Source of the DNA: an uncultured Acetatifactor sp.
GTDB lineage: Bacteria > Bacillota > Clostridia > Lachnospirales > Lachnospiraceae
Assembly: GCA_947588205.1 (NCBI GenBank)
Contig: CANPYG010000019.1
Coordinates: 1 to 36,602 of the forward strand
Direction of reading: 5' to 3'
Length of the DNA: 36,602 nucleotides
Both the position numbers and the translations under genes were made by a program. Shown here in pieces: positions 8,388-17,311 of the stretch (the stretch's first letter is position 1; every line of letters starts with the position of its first letter). The notes beneath the pieces were generated by a model. That model made no database searches and was not told the DNA's origin. It was given only the letters and a program-made list of their open reading frames with translations.

Positions 8388-8417
8388 TATGTTTTCATAA
8401 AAACAGGAGGAAAGACA

Positions 8418-8699
8418 ATGGGTAGATCACTGAAAAAAGGACCTTTCGCAGACGAGAGTCTGCTGAAGAAAGTTGATGCTTTGAACGCGTCCGGACAGAA
8501 GCAGGTCATTAAGACCTGGTCCCGCCGCTCCACGATATTCCCTTCCTTCGTTGGCCACACGATCGCTGTCCATGACGGAAGAAAGCATGTACCTGTATAT
8601 GTGACGGAAGATATGGTTGGCCATAAGCTCGGCGAGTTCGTTGCTACCAGAACCTTCAGAGGTCATGGCAAGGACGAGAAGAAGTCTAAGGTCAAATAA
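8418..8699 (+). CDS. rpsS: 30S ribosomal protein S19 (uS19)
   Basis: The 93-residue protein starts [18 protein letters not shown] and contains [24 protein letters not shown] in the order expected of S19, which pairs with S13 at the head of the 30S subunit. Length is normal. AGGAGG lies 9 nt upstream of the start and the gene is 30 nt after rplB. Confidence 0.98.
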   Translation: MGRSLKKGPFADESLLKKVDALNASGQKQVIKTWSRRSTIFPSFVGHTIAVHDGRKHVPVYVTEDMVGHKLGEFVATRTFRGHGKDEKKSKVK

Positions 8700-8759
8700 A
8701 AGAGGTTGTAAAGATACGGCTTCACAGGCAGGACCTGAGTTGAAAGGAGGACATTATCT

Positions 8760-9149
8760 ATGGCAAAAGGACATAGATCCCAAATAAAGAGAGAGAGAAA
8801 CGCGCAGAAAGATACGAGACCCTCAGCAAAGCTGTCTTATGCAAGGGTGTCTGTTCAGAAAGCATGTTTCGTGTTGGATGCCATCAGAGGCAAGGATGTG
8901 CAGACCGCGCTGGCAATTCTGGAGTACAATCCCAGATATGCGTCCAGGGTGATCAAGAAGCTGCTGCAGTCGGCGATTGCGAATGCTGAGAATAATAACG
9001 GTATGAATACTGAGAACCTTTATATCGCAGAGTGCTATGCGAATAAGGGGCCGACAATGAAGAGAGTTCATCCCAGGGCACAGGGCAGGGCTTATCGGAT
9101 CGAAAAGCTTTCCAGCCACATCACGATCGTTCTGGATGAGAAGAAGTAA
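8760..9149 (+). CDS. rplV: 50S ribosomal protein L22 (uL22)
   Basis: The 129-residue protein has the L22 features [23 protein letters not shown] near the start and [16 protein letters not shown] near the end, the latter part of the loop that lines the exit tunnel and where macrolide resistance changes occur in other species. AAAGGAGG precedes the ATG after a 60-nt gap. Confidence 0.97.
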   Translation: MAKGHRSQIKRERNAQKDTRPSAKLSYARVSVQKACFVLDAIRGKDVQTALAILEYNPRYASRVIKKLLQSAIANAENNNGMNTENLYIAECYANKGPTMKRVHPRAQGRAYRIEKLSSHITIVLDEKK

Positions 9150-9202
9150 AGAGGATATTGTCCCGGCGAGGCGGGACATGGAAAGGAGTCAAAGAAAAAT
9201 TT

Positions 9203-9862
9203 ATGGGACAGAAAGTTAATCCTCACGGCCTTAGAGTCGGCGTTATTAAAGATTGGGATTCCAAATGGTACGCTGATGCGGAGTTTGCTGACTATCTGGT
9301 AGAAGACTATAACATCAGAAAGTTCCTGAAAAAGAAGTTATACAGTGCCGGAGTTTCCAAGATTGAGATCGAGAGAGCTTCCGACAGAGTTAAGGTTGTT
9401 ATTTATACTGCAAAGCCCGGCGTTGTGATCGGCAAGGGCGGCGCAGAGATTGAAGTTACCAAAAAAGAGCTTTCCAAGCTGACCGACAAGAAGGTCCTGG
9501 TTGACATCAAAGAGATCAAGAGACCCGACAGGGATGCGCAGCTGGTAGCAGAGAACATTGCATTGCAGCTGGAGAACCGTGTTTCCTTCAGACGTGCCAT
9601 GAAGTCCTGCATGGGCAGAACCATGAAGAGCGGAGCCCTGGGAATCAAGACTACATGCTCCGGCCGTCTTGGCGGCGCCGAGATCGCAAGAAGCGAGTCC
9701 TATAGCGAGGGCACCATTCCTCTTCAGACCTTGCGTGCAGATATCGAATATGGTTTTGCCGAGGCGAATACCACCTATGGCAAGGTTGGCGTAAAAGTTT
9801 GGATTTACAAGGGCGAAGTCCTTCCTACAAAAGGAAATAAGCCAGAAGGGAGCGATAAATAA
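9203..9862 (+). CDS. rpsC: 30S ribosomal protein S3 (uS3)
   Basis: The 219-residue protein begins [20 protein letters not shown] and has the KH domain motif [11 protein letters not shown], followed by the conserved C-terminal domain with [13 protein letters not shown]. The ORF track's start at 9158 is a TTG inside the spacer; ATG 9203 is the family start and has GGAG upstream. The last base overlaps the first base of rplP. Confidence 0.97.
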   Translation: MGQKVNPHGLRVGVIKDWDSKWYADAEFADYLVEDYNIRKFLKKKLYSAGVSKIEIERASDRVKVVIYTAKPGVVIGKGGAEIEVTKKELSKLTDKKVLVDIKEIKRPDRDAQLVAENIALQLENRVSFRRAMKSCMGRTMKSGALGIKTTCSGRLGGAEIARSESYSEGTIPLQTLRADIEYGFAEANTTYGKVGVKVWIYKGEVLPTKGNKPEGSDK

Positions 9863-10293
9863 TGTTAATGCCAAAAAGAGTAAAGCGTCGTAAGCAGTTC
9901 CGCGGTACGATGGCTGGTAAAGCATTAAGAGGTAATACACTTACCTATGGCGAATTCGGTCTGGTTGCTGCTGAGCCTTGCTGGATCAAGTCTAATCAGA
10001 TTGAGGCAGCCCGTGTGGCCCTGACCCGTTATACGAAGCGTACCGGTAAGGTATGGATTAAGATTTTCCCTGATAAGCCGATCACAGCGAAGCCCGCTGA
10101 GACCCGTATGGGTTCCGGTAAAGGCGCTGTTGAGTACTGGGTAGCAGTTGTAAAGCCCGGACGCGTAATGTTTGAGATTGGCGGAATTCCGGAGAGTGAA
10201 GCCCGCGAAGCGTTGCGTCTTGCTATGCATAAGCTGCCGTGTAAATGTAAAGTCATTTCTAAAGCAGATTTGGAAGGCGGTGTATCAGAATGA
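9862..10293 (+). CDS. rplP: 50S ribosomal protein L16 (uL16)
   Basis: The 143-residue protein shows the family opening [14 protein letters not shown] and the block [19 protein letters not shown]16 organises the A-site side of the large subunit. GGGAG in the end of rpsC lies 9 nt before ATG 9862, which favours this start over the ATG at 9868. The gene overlaps rpmC by 4 nt (ATGA). Confidence 0.97.
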   Translation: MLMPKRVKRRKQFRGTMAGKALRGNTLTYGEFGLVAAEPCWIKSNQIEAARVALTRYTKRTGKVWIKIFPDKPITAKPAETRMGSGKGAVEYWVAVVKPGRVMFEIGGIPESEAREALRLAMHKLPCKCKVISKADLEGGVSE

Positions 10294-10493
10294 AGACAAG
10301 CAGATTTGTTGAAGAATTAAAGACCAAATCCGAAGCAGAGCTGGCAAAGGAGCTGGTGGCTGCCAAAAAAGAACTTTTCAACCTGAGATTCCAGAACGCT
10401 ACCAATCAGCTGGATAATACGGCAAGGATCAAGGAAGTAAGAAAGAACATTGCCCGTATCCAGACTGTGATGACCGAGAAGGCAAGAGCTTAA
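10290..10493 (+). CDS. rpmC: 50S ribosomal protein L29 (uL29)
   Basis: The 67-residue protein is two helices, with the [26 protein letters not shown] pattern typical of L29 (quoted in part: [10 protein letters not shown]). It sits beside L23 at the tunnel exit. The start overlaps the rplP stop as ATGA, consistent with coupled translation. Confidence 0.97.
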   Translation: MKTSRFVEELKTKSEAELAKELVAAKKELFNLRFQNATNQLDNTARIKEVRKNIARIQTVMTEKARA

Positions 10494-10519
10494 GCGGCCC
10501 AGAAGAAAGGAGTTTAGTC

Positions 10520-10774
10520 GTGGAAAGAAATTTGAGAAAAACCCGTACTGGCAAGGTTACCAGTAATAAGATGGATAAAACGATCGTTGTTGCAATCGAA
10601 GAGCATGTGAAGCATCCGCTGTACAACAAGGTTGTGAAGAACACCTACAAGCTGAAGGCGCATGACGAGAACAACGAGTGTAACATCGGTGATACTGTTA
10701 AGGTGATGGAGACAAGGCCGCTGTCCAAGGATAAGAGATGGCGTCTTGTAGAGATCATAGAGAGAGCAAAATAA
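10520..10774 (+). CDS. rpsQ: 30S ribosomal protein S17 (uS17)
   Basis: The 84-residue OB-fold protein carries [19 protein letters not shown] and [18 protein letters not shown], both characteristic of S17, a primary 16S rRNA binder. It starts with GTG, preceded by AAAGGAG. It lies 26 nt after rpmC. Confidence 0.97.
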   Translation: MERNLRKTRTGKVTSNKMDKTIVVAIEEHVKHPLYNKVVKNTYKLKAHDENNECNIGDTVKVMETRPLSKDKRWRLVEIIERAK

Positions 10775-10827
10775 TGTGTCCAGGCATGTTGTTCTGATAT
10801 GCCGGGAGACCTGGAAGGAGAAATAAC

Positions 10828-11196
10828 ATGATTCAGCAGGAAAGCAGACTTAAGGTTGCTGATAACACTGGCGCAAAGGAATTGCTCTGTATCCGTGTTA
10901 TGGGCGGCTCGACAAGAAGATATGCACAGATTGGTGATATTATAGTTGCTTCTGTTAAAGATGCAACACCAGGCGGCGTTGTAAAGAAGGGTGATGTTGT
11001 GAAGGCTGTTGTGGTGCGTACAGTCCGTGGCGCCCACCGCAAGGATGGCTCTTACATCAGGTTTGATGAGAACGCTGCAGTAATAATCAAGGATGATAAG
11101 ACTCCGAGAGGAACCCGTATCTTTGGGCCGGTTGCCAGAGAGCTTCGTGAGAAGCAGTTCATGAAGATCGTATCCCTGGCTCCGGAAGTATTATAG
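10828..11196 (+). CDS. rplN: 50S ribosomal protein L14 (uL14)
   Basis: The 122-residue protein is of standard length and starts [18 protein letters not shown]. It contains [15 protein letters not shown] and ends in the conserved [13 protein letters not shown]14 contributes to an intersubunit bridge. GGAGAAATAAC leads into the ATG. Confidence 0.98.
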   Translation: MIQQESRLKVADNTGAKELLCIRVMGGSTRRYAQIGDIIVASVKDATPGGVVKKGDVVKAVVVRTVRGAHRKDGSYIRFDENAAVIIKDDKTPRGTRIFGPVARELREKQFMKIVSLAPEVL

Positions 11197-11207
11197 GGAG
11201 GTGCCGT

Positions 11208-11519
11208 ATGTCAACACTGAAAATTAAAAAAGGCGATACCGTGAAAGTAATCGCCGGCAAAGACAATGGGAAAGAAGGCAAAGTTCTTTCTGTACTTGGC
11301 AAAAAGGGCAAGGTCCTGGTAGAAGGCATCAACATGGTCACAAAGCATGCGAAGCCCTCTCAGGCAAATCCCAATGGCGGTATCATTCAGAAAGAAGCTC
11401 CTATCGATCTGTCTAACGTAATGTATGTCCACAAAGGAAAGGCCACCAGGATCGGCTTTAAGTTTGAGGGCGACAAGAAGGTTCGTTACGCGAAGTCAAC
11501 TGGTGAAGTGATCGACTAA
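11208..11519 (+). CDS. rplX: 50S ribosomal protein L24 (uL24)
   Basis: The 103-residue protein has the N-terminal KOW motif [20 protein letters not shown] and the [19 protein letters not shown] segment. L24 is an assembly initiator on 23S rRNA. GGGAGG lies in the 11-nt gap after rplN. Confidence 0.97.
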   Translation: MSTLKIKKGDTVKVIAGKDNGKEGKVLSVLGKKGKVLVEGINMVTKHAKPSQANPNGGIIQKEAPIDLSNVMYVHKGKATRIGFKFEGDKKVRYAKSTGEVID

Positions 11520-11541
11520 TTGATAGGAAGGAGGAAAAAAA

Positions 11542-12084
11542 GTGAGCAGACTGAAAGATCTTTACACTACAGAGATTGTAGATGCAATGACCAAGAAATT
11601 TGGTTATAAGAATATCATGCAGGTTCCCAAGCTTGACAAGATCGTCGTAAACATGGGCGTCGGCGAAGCAAAGGAAAATGCTAAGGTTCTTGAGAATGCC
11701 GTAAAGGATATGGAGACCATTACCGGACAGAAGGCAGTGCTTACCACGGCGAAGAAGTCCGTTGCAAACTTCAAAATCCGTGAAGGCATGAAGATTGGAT
11801 GTAAGACCACATTGCGCGGTGAGAAGATGTATGAGTTCCTGGATCGTCTTGTGAATCTGGCTCTGCCCCGTGTGCGTGACTTCAGAGGTGTAAATCCCAA
11901 CTCCTTCGATGGAAGAGGCAATTATGCGCTTGGTATCAAGGAGCAGATCATTTTCCCCGAGATCGAGTACGATAAGATTGATAAGACCAGAGGCATGGAT
12001 ATCATTTTCGTAACGACGGCGAAAACCGATGAAGAAGCACGTGAGCTGTTGACCCTGTTCAACATGCCGTTCGCAAAACAATAA
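11542..12084 (+). CDS. rplE: 50S ribosomal protein L5 (uL5)
   Basis: The 180-residue protein binds 5S rRNA. It carries [16 protein letters not shown] and [20 protein letters not shown], the standard L5 signatures. It starts with GTG after AAGGAGG. The gene is 14 nt from rpsZ. Confidence 0.98.
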   Translation: MSRLKDLYTTEIVDAMTKKFGYKNIMQVPKLDKIVVNMGVGEAKENAKVLENAVKDMETITGQKAVLTTAKKSVANFKIREGMKIGCKTTLRGEKMYEFLDRLVNLALPRVRDFRGVNPNSFDGRGNYALGIKEQIIFPEIEYDKIDKTRGMDIIFVTTAKTDEEARELLTLFNMPFAKQ

Positions 12085-12098
12085 GGAGGTAAATTCGC

Positions 12099-12284
12099 AT
12101 GGCAAAAACATCTTTAAAGATTAAACAGCAGCGCAAGCCTAAGTTTTCCACACAGGCTTATACCCGCTGCAGAATTTGTGGCCGTCCACATGCTTACTTA
12201 AGAAAGTACGGAGTCTGCAGAGTTTGCTTCCGTGAGCTGGCATATAAGGGACAGATTCCCGGCATGAAGAAGGCGAGCTGGTAA
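12099..12284 (+). CDS. rpsZ: 30S ribosomal protein S14, zinc-binding type (uS14)
   Basis: The 61-residue protein is the short zinc-ribbon form of S14, with CRIC at residues 24-27 and CRVC at 40-43 as the four metal ligands, and the ending IPGMKKASW. The zinc form is the usual one in Clostridia. AAGGAGG precedes the ATG. It is followed by a 149-nt gap full of hairpins. Confidence 0.98.
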   Translation: MAKTSLKIKQQRKPKFSTQAYTRCRICGRPHAYLRKYGVCRVCFRELAYKGQIPGMKKASW

Positions 12285-12286
12285 CA

Positions 12287-12307
12287 GGCTCCCGCAGAGC
12301 GGGAGCC
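12287..12307 (+). repeat. Perfect GC-rich hairpin directly after rpsZ
   Basis: GGCTCCCGC and GCGGGAGCC form a 9-bp stem around AGA, 3 nt after the rpsZ stop. No T run follows immediately, so this may stabilise or attenuate the message rather than terminate it. Confidence 0.6.
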
Positions 12308-12308
12308 C

Positions 12309-12334
12309 GAAGAATTCGCTTTGCGAATTCTTCC
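12309..12334. repeat. Palindromic repeat copy 1 (GCGAATTCTTCC family)
   Basis: GAAGAATTCGC and GCGAATTCTTC form a perfect 11-bp stem around TTT. The right arm GCGAATTCTTCC recurs exactly three more times after rpsH. Confidence 0.8.
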
Positions 12335-12433
12335 CCTGGGCTTTTTAAGCTGGGTGGTGAATAAGGTATTCTTCATGGGTTGAACGGAAGGCTGATGTTA
12401 TAAGAGGTCAAGAGAATTAAGGAGGAAGTCATA

Positions 12434-12835
12434 ATGACAATGAGCGATCCTATTGCAGATATGCTTACAAGAATCCGTAATGCAATCTCTGCAAAACACG
12501 ATACAGTTGATGTTCCTGCTTCCAGGATGAAGTTAGCAATCGCAGACATCCTTCAGGAAGAGGGTTATATTAAGAAGTATGATGTGATTGAGGAAGGAAG
12601 CTTCAAGACCATTCATATTGAACTGAAGTATGGCGCCAATAAGAACGAGAGAATCATTTCCGGCATCAAGAGAATCTCCAAGCCTGGACTGCGTGTCTAT
12701 GCAGGCAAGGAGGATATGCCCAAGGTATTGGGTGGAATGGGGATTGCCATCATTTCTACTAACCAGGGCGTAATCACAGATAAGAAGGCAAGAGAGCTGG
12801 GCGTAGGCGGCGAAGTGCTGGCGTTTGTCTGGTAA
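12434..12835 (+). CDS. rpsH: 30S ribosomal protein S8 (uS8)
   Basis: The 133-residue protein starts [17 protein letters not shown] and has the C-terminal [15 protein letters not shown] and GGEVLAFVW, all typical of S8. In E. coli S8 is the translational repressor of the spc operon. GGAGG lies 8 nt before ATG 12434. It is flanked on both sides by gaps with palindromic repeats (149 and 203 nt), the longest gaps in the spc section. Confidence 0.98.
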   Translation: MTMSDPIADMLTRIRNAISAKHDTVDVPASRMKLAIADILQEEGYIKKYDVIEEGSFKTIHIELKYGANKNERIISGIKRISKPGLRVYAGKEDMPKVLGGMGIAIISTNQGVITDKKARELGVGGEVLAFVW

Positions 12836-12837
12836 AA

Positions 12838-12860
12838 CGACGAATGCGATGCATTCGTCG
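12838..12860 (+). repeat. Perfect hairpin directly after rpsH
   Basis: CGACGAATGC and GCATTCGTCG form a 10-bp stem around GAT, 2 nt after the rpsH stop. This mirrors the hairpin found directly after rpsZ. Confidence 0.6.
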
Positions 12861-12861
12861 A

Positions 12862-12980
12862 GAAGAATTCGCATAATGCGAATTCTTCCCTGGAATTGAG
12901 GAGATTCGCTTTACGCGAATTCTTCCTGCGGAAGGTTTGAAGTCAGGGGATTGAAAGATTTGCTTTACGCGAATTCTTCC
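12862..12980. repeat. Palindromic repeat copies 2-4 between rpsH and rplF
   Basis: The 12-mer GCGAATTCTTCC occurs at 12878-12889, 12915-12926 and 12969-12980. Copy 2 has a full left arm (GAAGAATTCGC at 12862-12872). Copies 3 and 4 have decayed left arms (GATTCGC and GATTTGC) and share the loop TTTAC. Together with copy 1 these form a local repeat family confined to the rpsZ-rpsH-rplF gaps. Confidence 0.8.
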
Positions 12981-13038
12981 CCGGAATCAAGGAAATTTAA
13001 AAACATTAGATCCCATAATTATTATAGGAGGTACGGGC

Positions 13039-13581
13039 ATGTCACGTATAGGTAGAATGCCAATCGCGATTCCTGCAGGCGTAACTGTAGAGGTCGCAGA
13101 AAATAATAAGGTGACCGTGAAAGGTCCCAAGGGAACTCTGGAGAGAGTTCTTCCTGCTGAGATGACGATCACAGTAGAAGGCGCTACGGTTCATGTAGCA
13201 AGACCCAATGATTTAAAGAAGATGAAGTCCCTGCACGGTCTGACCAGAAGCCTGATCCACAATATGGTGGTGGGCGTTACGGAAGGCTACCAGAAGCGGC
13301 TGGAGATCAACGGTGTTGGTTATAGGGCTGCTAAGGCCGGTAAGGTTCTGACCTTATCCCTGGGTTTTTCCCATCCGGTAGAGATGACCGATCCGGAAGG
13401 CATTGAGACTGTTCTGGAAGGACAGAACGTCATTATCGTGAAGGGTATCGACAAAGAAAAGGTTGGCCAATTCGCAGCTGATATCAGAGACAAGAAGAGA
13501 CCTGAGCCTTATAAGGGCAAGGGTATCAAGTATGCTGATGAAGTGATCAGACGTAAAGTTGGTAAGACTGGTAAGAAATAA
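13039..13581 (+). CDS. rplF: 50S ribosomal protein L6 (uL6)
   Basis: The 180-residue protein begins [15 protein letters not shown] and ends with the signature [20 protein letters not shown]6 lies near the factor-binding site of the large subunit. AGGAGG lies 8-9 nt before the ATG, after a 203-nt repeat-rich gap. Confidence 0.98.
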   Translation: MSRIGRMPIAIPAGVTVEVAENNKVTVKGPKGTLERVLPAEMTITVEGATVHVARPNDLKKMKSLHGLTRSLIHNMVVGVTEGYQKRLEINGVGYRAAKAGKVLTLSLGFSHPVEMTDPEGIETVLEGQNVIIVKGIDKEKVGQFAADIRDKKRPEPYKGKGIKYADEVIRRKVGKTGKK

Positions 13582-13601
13582 CAGATAAGGAGAGTATGAA
13601 G

Positions 13602-13970
13602 ATGGTTAGCAAGGAATCAAGACAAAAGGTTCGTATGAAAAAGCATTTGAGAATTCGTAACCGCTTCAGCGGCACTGCCGAAAGACCCCGTCTTGCAGTG
13701 TTTAGGAGCAATAATCATATGTATGCTCAAATTATCGACGATACAGTTGGCAATACTCTGGTAGCGGCCTCCACTCTTGAGAAAGAGGTAAAGGCTGAGC
13801 TTGAGAAAACCAATAACGTTGAAGCAGCAGCATATTTGGGAACAGTGATTGCCAAGAGGGCAGTCGAAAAGGGTATCAAGAAAGTTGTTTTTGACAGAGG
13901 CGGCTTTATATACCACGGTAAGATCGCAGCATTAGCTGATGCGGCCAGAGAAGCTGGCTTAGAATTCTAA
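13602..13970 (+). CDS. rplR: 50S ribosomal protein L18 (uL18)
   Basis: The 122-residue protein binds 5S rRNA with L5. It shows [20 protein letters not shown] and the ending [26 protein letters not shown] (in part: [13 protein letters not shown]). The ORF track starts at 13596, but GGAG is only 3 nt from that ATG and 9 nt from the ATG at 13602, so the second is preferred. This also matches the MVSKESR opening of the family. Confidence 0.95.
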   Translation: MVSKESRQKVRMKKHLRIRNRFSGTAERPRLAVFRSNNHMYAQIIDDTVGNTLVAASTLEKEVKAELEKTNNVEAAAYLGTVIAKRAVEKGIKKVVFDRGGFIYHGKIAALADAAREAGLEF

Positions 13971-13986
13971 GAGAGGAGATCAAACC

Positions 13987-14496
13987 ATGAGACGTACAAT
14001 CATAGATCCGAGCCAGTTTGAACTGAACGACAAGGTTGTTGCCATCAAGAGCGTGTCCAAGACGGTAAAGGGCGGCCGTAACAGGCGTTTTACCGCATTG
14101 GTAGTAGTTGGGGACGGGAATGGTCATGTCGGCGCTGGACTGGGCAAGGCTGTTGAAATCCCGGAAGCGATCCGCAAAGGCAAGGAGGATGCCACCAAGC
14201 ATCTTATCGAGATCGCCATGGATGAGAATCATTCTATCACACATGATTTCATTGGTAACTTTGGTTCTTCCACCGTGCTTTTAAAGAAGGCTCCCGAAGG
14301 TACCGGCATTATTGCAGGAGGTCCTGCGCGTGTCGTTTGCGAGCTGGCAGGGATTAAGAATATCCGTACCAAGTCCCTGGGCTCTAACAACAAGCAGAAT
14401 GTCGTACTTGCAACAATCTCCGGTTTAAGCCAGTTGAAGGCTCCAGAAGAGGTCGCTAAGAGCCGCGGTAAATCTGTAGATGAGATTTTTGCTTAA
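13987..14496 (+). CDS. rpsE: 30S ribosomal protein S5 (uS5)
   Basis: The 169-residue protein has the N-terminal double-stranded RNA-binding fold ([20 protein letters not shown]) and the C-terminal block with [20 protein letters not shown]5 affects decoding accuracy. GAGGAG lies upstream of the ATG in a 16-nt gap after rplR. Confidence 0.97.
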   Translation: MRRTIIDPSQFELNDKVVAIKSVSKTVKGGRNRRFTALVVVGDGNGHVGAGLGKAVEIPEAIRKGKEDATKHLIEIAMDENHSITHDFIGNFGSSTVLLKKAPEGTGIIAGGPARVVCELAGIKNIRTKSLGSNNKQNVVLATISGLSQLKAPEEVAKSRGKSVDEIFA

Positions 14497-14525
14497 AAGC
14501 AGGTGAACTGGAAAGGAGAATTACA

Positions 14526-14711
14526 ATGGCAGAGAAAATGTTGAAGATCACTTTGGTAAAGTCCACCATTGGTGCCGTACCGAAGAACAGAAAGACTGTG
14601 GAATCTATGGGGCTTCGCAAGCTGAATAAGTCTATTATCCTTCCCGATAACGAAGCTACAAGAGGACAGATTCGTCAGATTAGTCACTTAATTAAAGTTG
14701 AAGAAGTATAA
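14526..14711 (+). CDS. rpmD: 50S ribosomal protein L30 (uL30)
   Basis: The 61-residue protein has KITLVKSTIGAVPKNRKTVE, GLRKLN and a C-terminal helix, the complete bacterial L30. AAAGGAG precedes the ATG and the gene lies between rpsE and rplO as usual. Confidence 0.97.
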   Translation: MAEKMLKITLVKSTIGAVPKNRKTVESMGLRKLNKSIILPDNEATRGQIRQISHLIKVEEV

Positions 14712-14732
14712 TTAGACAAGGAGGTGTGAGGA

Positions 14733-15185
14733 ATGGATTTATCCAATTTAAGACCTGCTGAGGGTTCCAAACACAGCGATAATTTCAGAAGAGGCCGTGG
14801 ACATGGTTCAGGCAACGGTAAGACTGCCGGTAAGGGCCATAAGGGTCAGAAAGCCCGTTCTGGAGCTCCGAGGATCGGTTTTGAAGGCGGACAGATGCCT
14901 TTATACAGACGACTTCCCAAGAGAGGTTTCAAGAACAGAAACGCGAAGAAGATCATTTCTATCAATATCAGCGAGCTGGAAGTTTTTGAAAACGATACGG
15001 TAGTGGACGTCAAGGCTTTGATGGAGAGAGGTATCGTTAAGATCGGAAAGCTCGATCCGGCTGATGGTGTAAAGATACTTGGAAACGGAGATTTAACCAA
15101 AAAGCTTACTGTTAAGGCAAATGCTTTCAGTGCTTCCGCAAAGGAGAAGATTGAAGCTCTTGGTGGAACTGCAGAGGTGATGTAA
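14733..15185 (+). CDS. rplO: 50S ribosomal protein L15 (uL15)
   Basis: The 150-residue protein opens [14 protein letters not shown] and has the glycine- and arginine-rich RNA-binding segment [21 protein letters not shown] central part follows with [24 protein letters not shown] precedes the ATG. The stop codon abuts the secY start with no gap, suggesting coupled translation. Confidence 0.97.
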   Translation: MDLSNLRPAEGSKHSDNFRRGRGHGSGNGKTAGKGHKGQKARSGAPRIGFEGGQMPLYRRLPKRGFKNRNAKKIISINISELEVFENDTVVDVKALMERGIVKIGKLDPADGVKILGNGDLTKKLTVKANAFSASAKEKIEALGGTAEVM

Positions 15186-16505
15186 ATGTTTAACACCCTG
15201 AAAAATGCGTTTAAAATTGTTGAAATCAGAAAAAAGATATTATTTACCCTCGGAATGCTGGTTGTGATCCGTATTGGATCACAGCTGCCCGTTCCGGGAA
15301 TTAATACCGCTTTCTTCCAGCAGTGGTTCGCCTCCCAGGCGGGAGATTTCAGTTTCTTTAACGCGATTACTGGTGGTTCTTTTGAGAATATGTCTATCCT
15401 GGCATTGAACATCAGCCCGTATATCACATCCTCAATCATCATGCAGCTGCTCACAATAGCGATTCCTAAGCTGGAGGAGATGCAGAGGGATGGGAACGAA
15501 GGAAGAAAGAAGATTGTTGCGATTACCAGATATGTGACGATTGGACTTTCCCTGATTCATTCTGCCGCCATGGCGATCGGCTTCGGCCGTCAGGGGCTTC
15601 TCACGAATTTCAATGCGCTGAGTGTTATCACGGCAATTGTAACGCTGACGGCAGGTAGTGCATTCCTGATGTGGGTTGGTGAGAGAATCACTGAGAATGG
15701 TATCGGAAACGGTATTTCTATTGTGCTGGTCATCAATATTATTTCCAGACTGCCGTCGGATATCGGCAATCTGTTCCAGAAGTTCGTGATCAGCAAATTT
15801 GATACGGCGCCGGCAACGGCAATCCTTGCGGTCGTGATTATTTTCGCGATCATCATTGGTATGGTAGTGCTGGTAATCATCTTAAATGACGGTATCCGCA
15901 AGATTCCGGTACAGTATGCAAAGAAGATGCAGGGAAGAAAGATGGTTGGGGGGCAGACCTCCAATATTCCGCTGCGGGTGAATACTGCGGGCGTGATCCC
16001 TGTTATTTTCGCACAGTCCATCCTGCAGTTCCCGATCATCATCTGTTCCTTTGTGGGTTATCAGGGAACGGGTTTCTGGGGGGCAATCCTTGCGGGAATG
16101 AACAGCTCCAACTGGTGTAATCCCAACAGACCATGGTATACGGTCGGTATGCTGGTATATGTTGTATTGATCGTATTCTTTGCATATTTTTATACCTCTA
16201 TAACCTTCAATCCTTTGATGGTGGCCGATAATATGAAGAAGCAGGGCGGCTTTATCCCGGGTATCAGACCGGGCGCGCCGACCAGCGAATATCTGACCAG
16301 GGTGCTCAATTATATCGTATTCATCGGTGCGGTAGGGCTTACGATCGTGGCCGTGCTTCCGTACATCTTCAACGGTGTATTCGGCGCGAGCGTGTCTTTC
16401 GGCGGCACCAGCCTGATCATTATCGTGAGCGTAATCCTTGAGACGATGAAGCAGGTCGAGTCACAGATGCTGGTTCGTAACTATAAGGGATTTTTAAATG
16501 ATTAA
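15186..16505 (+). CDS. secY: Preprotein translocase subunit SecY
   Basis: The 439-residue integral membrane protein forms the SecYEG channel for protein export and membrane insertion. About ten hydrophobic helices can be read, beginning near residue 18. Recognisable segments are the plug-side GGSFENMSILALNISPYIT region, MQLL..IPKLEEMQRDG, and the conserved cytoplasmic loop with IPVQYAKKMQGRK. The C-terminal RNYKGFLND tail is typical. It begins directly after the rplO stop, with the ribosome binding site inside rplO (AGAGGTG). A strong hairpin follows it at 16530-16565. Confidence 0.98.
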   Translation: MFNTLKNAFKIVEIRKKILFTLGMLVVIRIGSQLPVPGINTAFFQQWFASQAGDFSFFNAITGGSFENMSILALNISPYITSSIIMQLLTIAIPKLEEMQRDGNEGRKKIVAITRYVTIGLSLIHSAAMAIGFGRQGLLTNFNALSVITAIVTLTAGSAFLMWVGERITENGIGNGISIVLVINIISRLPSDIGNLFQKFVISKFDTAPATAILAVVIIFAIIIGMVVLVIILNDGIRKIPVQYAKKMQGRKMVGGQTSNIPLRVNTAGVIPVIFAQSILQFPIIICSFVGYQGTGFWGAILAGMNSSNWCNPNRPWYTVGMLVYVVLIVFFAYFYTSITFNPLMVADNMKKQGGFIPGIRPGAPTSEYLTRVLNYIVFIGAVGLTIVAVLPYIFNGVFGASVSFGGTSLIIIVSVILETMKQVESQMLVRNYKGFLND

Positions 16506-16529
16506 TTGCGAGACTGATATGTTATGAAA

Positions 16530-16565
16530 TTATGCCCGGACCACATTTGAATGGTTCGGGCGTAA
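16530..16565 (+). promoter_or_regulatory. 14-bp hairpin between secY and adk
   Basis: TTATGCCCGGACCA and TGGTTCGGGCGTAA pair along 14 positions with two G-U pairs and an 8-nt loop. The downstream TTTGCAGTTTT is a poor T run, so it may act as a partial terminator or a message stabiliser in the 160-nt gap. Confidence 0.55.
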
Positions 16566-16665
16566 TTTGCAGTTTTAATATGAGGATGATGTCCATGCTG
16601 CCATAGGCGGCAGGGCCTGTGACAGGGCTGGGCAGAGAGGGTTCTTCATAGAATGGAGGAACAGA

Positions 16666-17310
16666 ATGAAAATCATTATGTTAGGGGCACCGGGCGCAGG
16701 AAAGGGCACACAGGCAATTATGATTGCGGAGAAGTATGGAATTCCCCATGTGTCCACAGGCGATATCTTCCGCGCTAATATTAAGAACGGCACCGAGCTG
16801 GGCAAAGAAGCGAAAAAGTACATGGACCAGGGGCTCCTGGTTCCCGATGAGCTGACAGTGAAGATTCTGCTGGACCGTGTGGCGAAGGATGATTGTAAGA
16901 ACGGTTATGTGCTGGACGGGTTTCCGCGTACCATTCCCCAGGCGGAGGTGCTGGACCGTGCGCTCGGCGAGATGAACGATGCCATCGACGTGGCTGTAAA
17001 CGTAGATGTTCCCGATGAAAGTATCATCAGAAGAATGTCAGGCAGGCGGGCCTGTCTGTCCTGCGGGGCAACTTATCATATAGAGCATGTTCCTCCTAAG
17101 AAAGAAGGAATTTGTGATCATTGCGGTCAGCCGCTTGTGCTCCGGGATGACGATAAGCCCGAGACTGTCCAGAACAGACTGAAGGTCTATCATGAGCAGA
17201 CCCAGCCCTTGATCGACTATTATACCGGAAAGGGCATCTTACGTACAGTGGACGGGACACAGAGTATGAACGATGTGTTCGCCGCAATTGTGGAGATTCT
17301 GGAGAAATAA
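16666..17310 (+). CDS. adk: Adenylate kinase, zinc-containing LID type
   Basis: The 214-residue cytoplasmic enzyme converts ATP and AMP to two ADP. It has the P-loop GAPGAGKGT (residues 7-15), the NMP-binding region, and DGFPRTIPQAEVLD. The LID domain carries four cysteines (Cys130, Cys133, Cys150, Cys153) that bind structural zinc, the long Gram-positive form. GGAGG precedes the ATG. It sits between secY and map as in most Firmicutes, with map 1 nt downstream. Confidence 0.98.
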   Translation: MKIIMLGAPGAGKGTQAIMIAEKYGIPHVSTGDIFRANIKNGTELGKEAKKYMDQGLLVPDELTVKILLDRVAKDDCKNGYVLDGFPRTIPQAEVLDRALGEMNDAIDVAVNVDVPDESIIRRMSGRRACLSCGATYHIEHVPPKKEGICDHCGQPLVLRDDDKPETVQNRLKVYHEQTQPLIDYYTGKGILRTVDGTQSMNDVFAAIVEILEK

Positions 17311-17311
17311 A

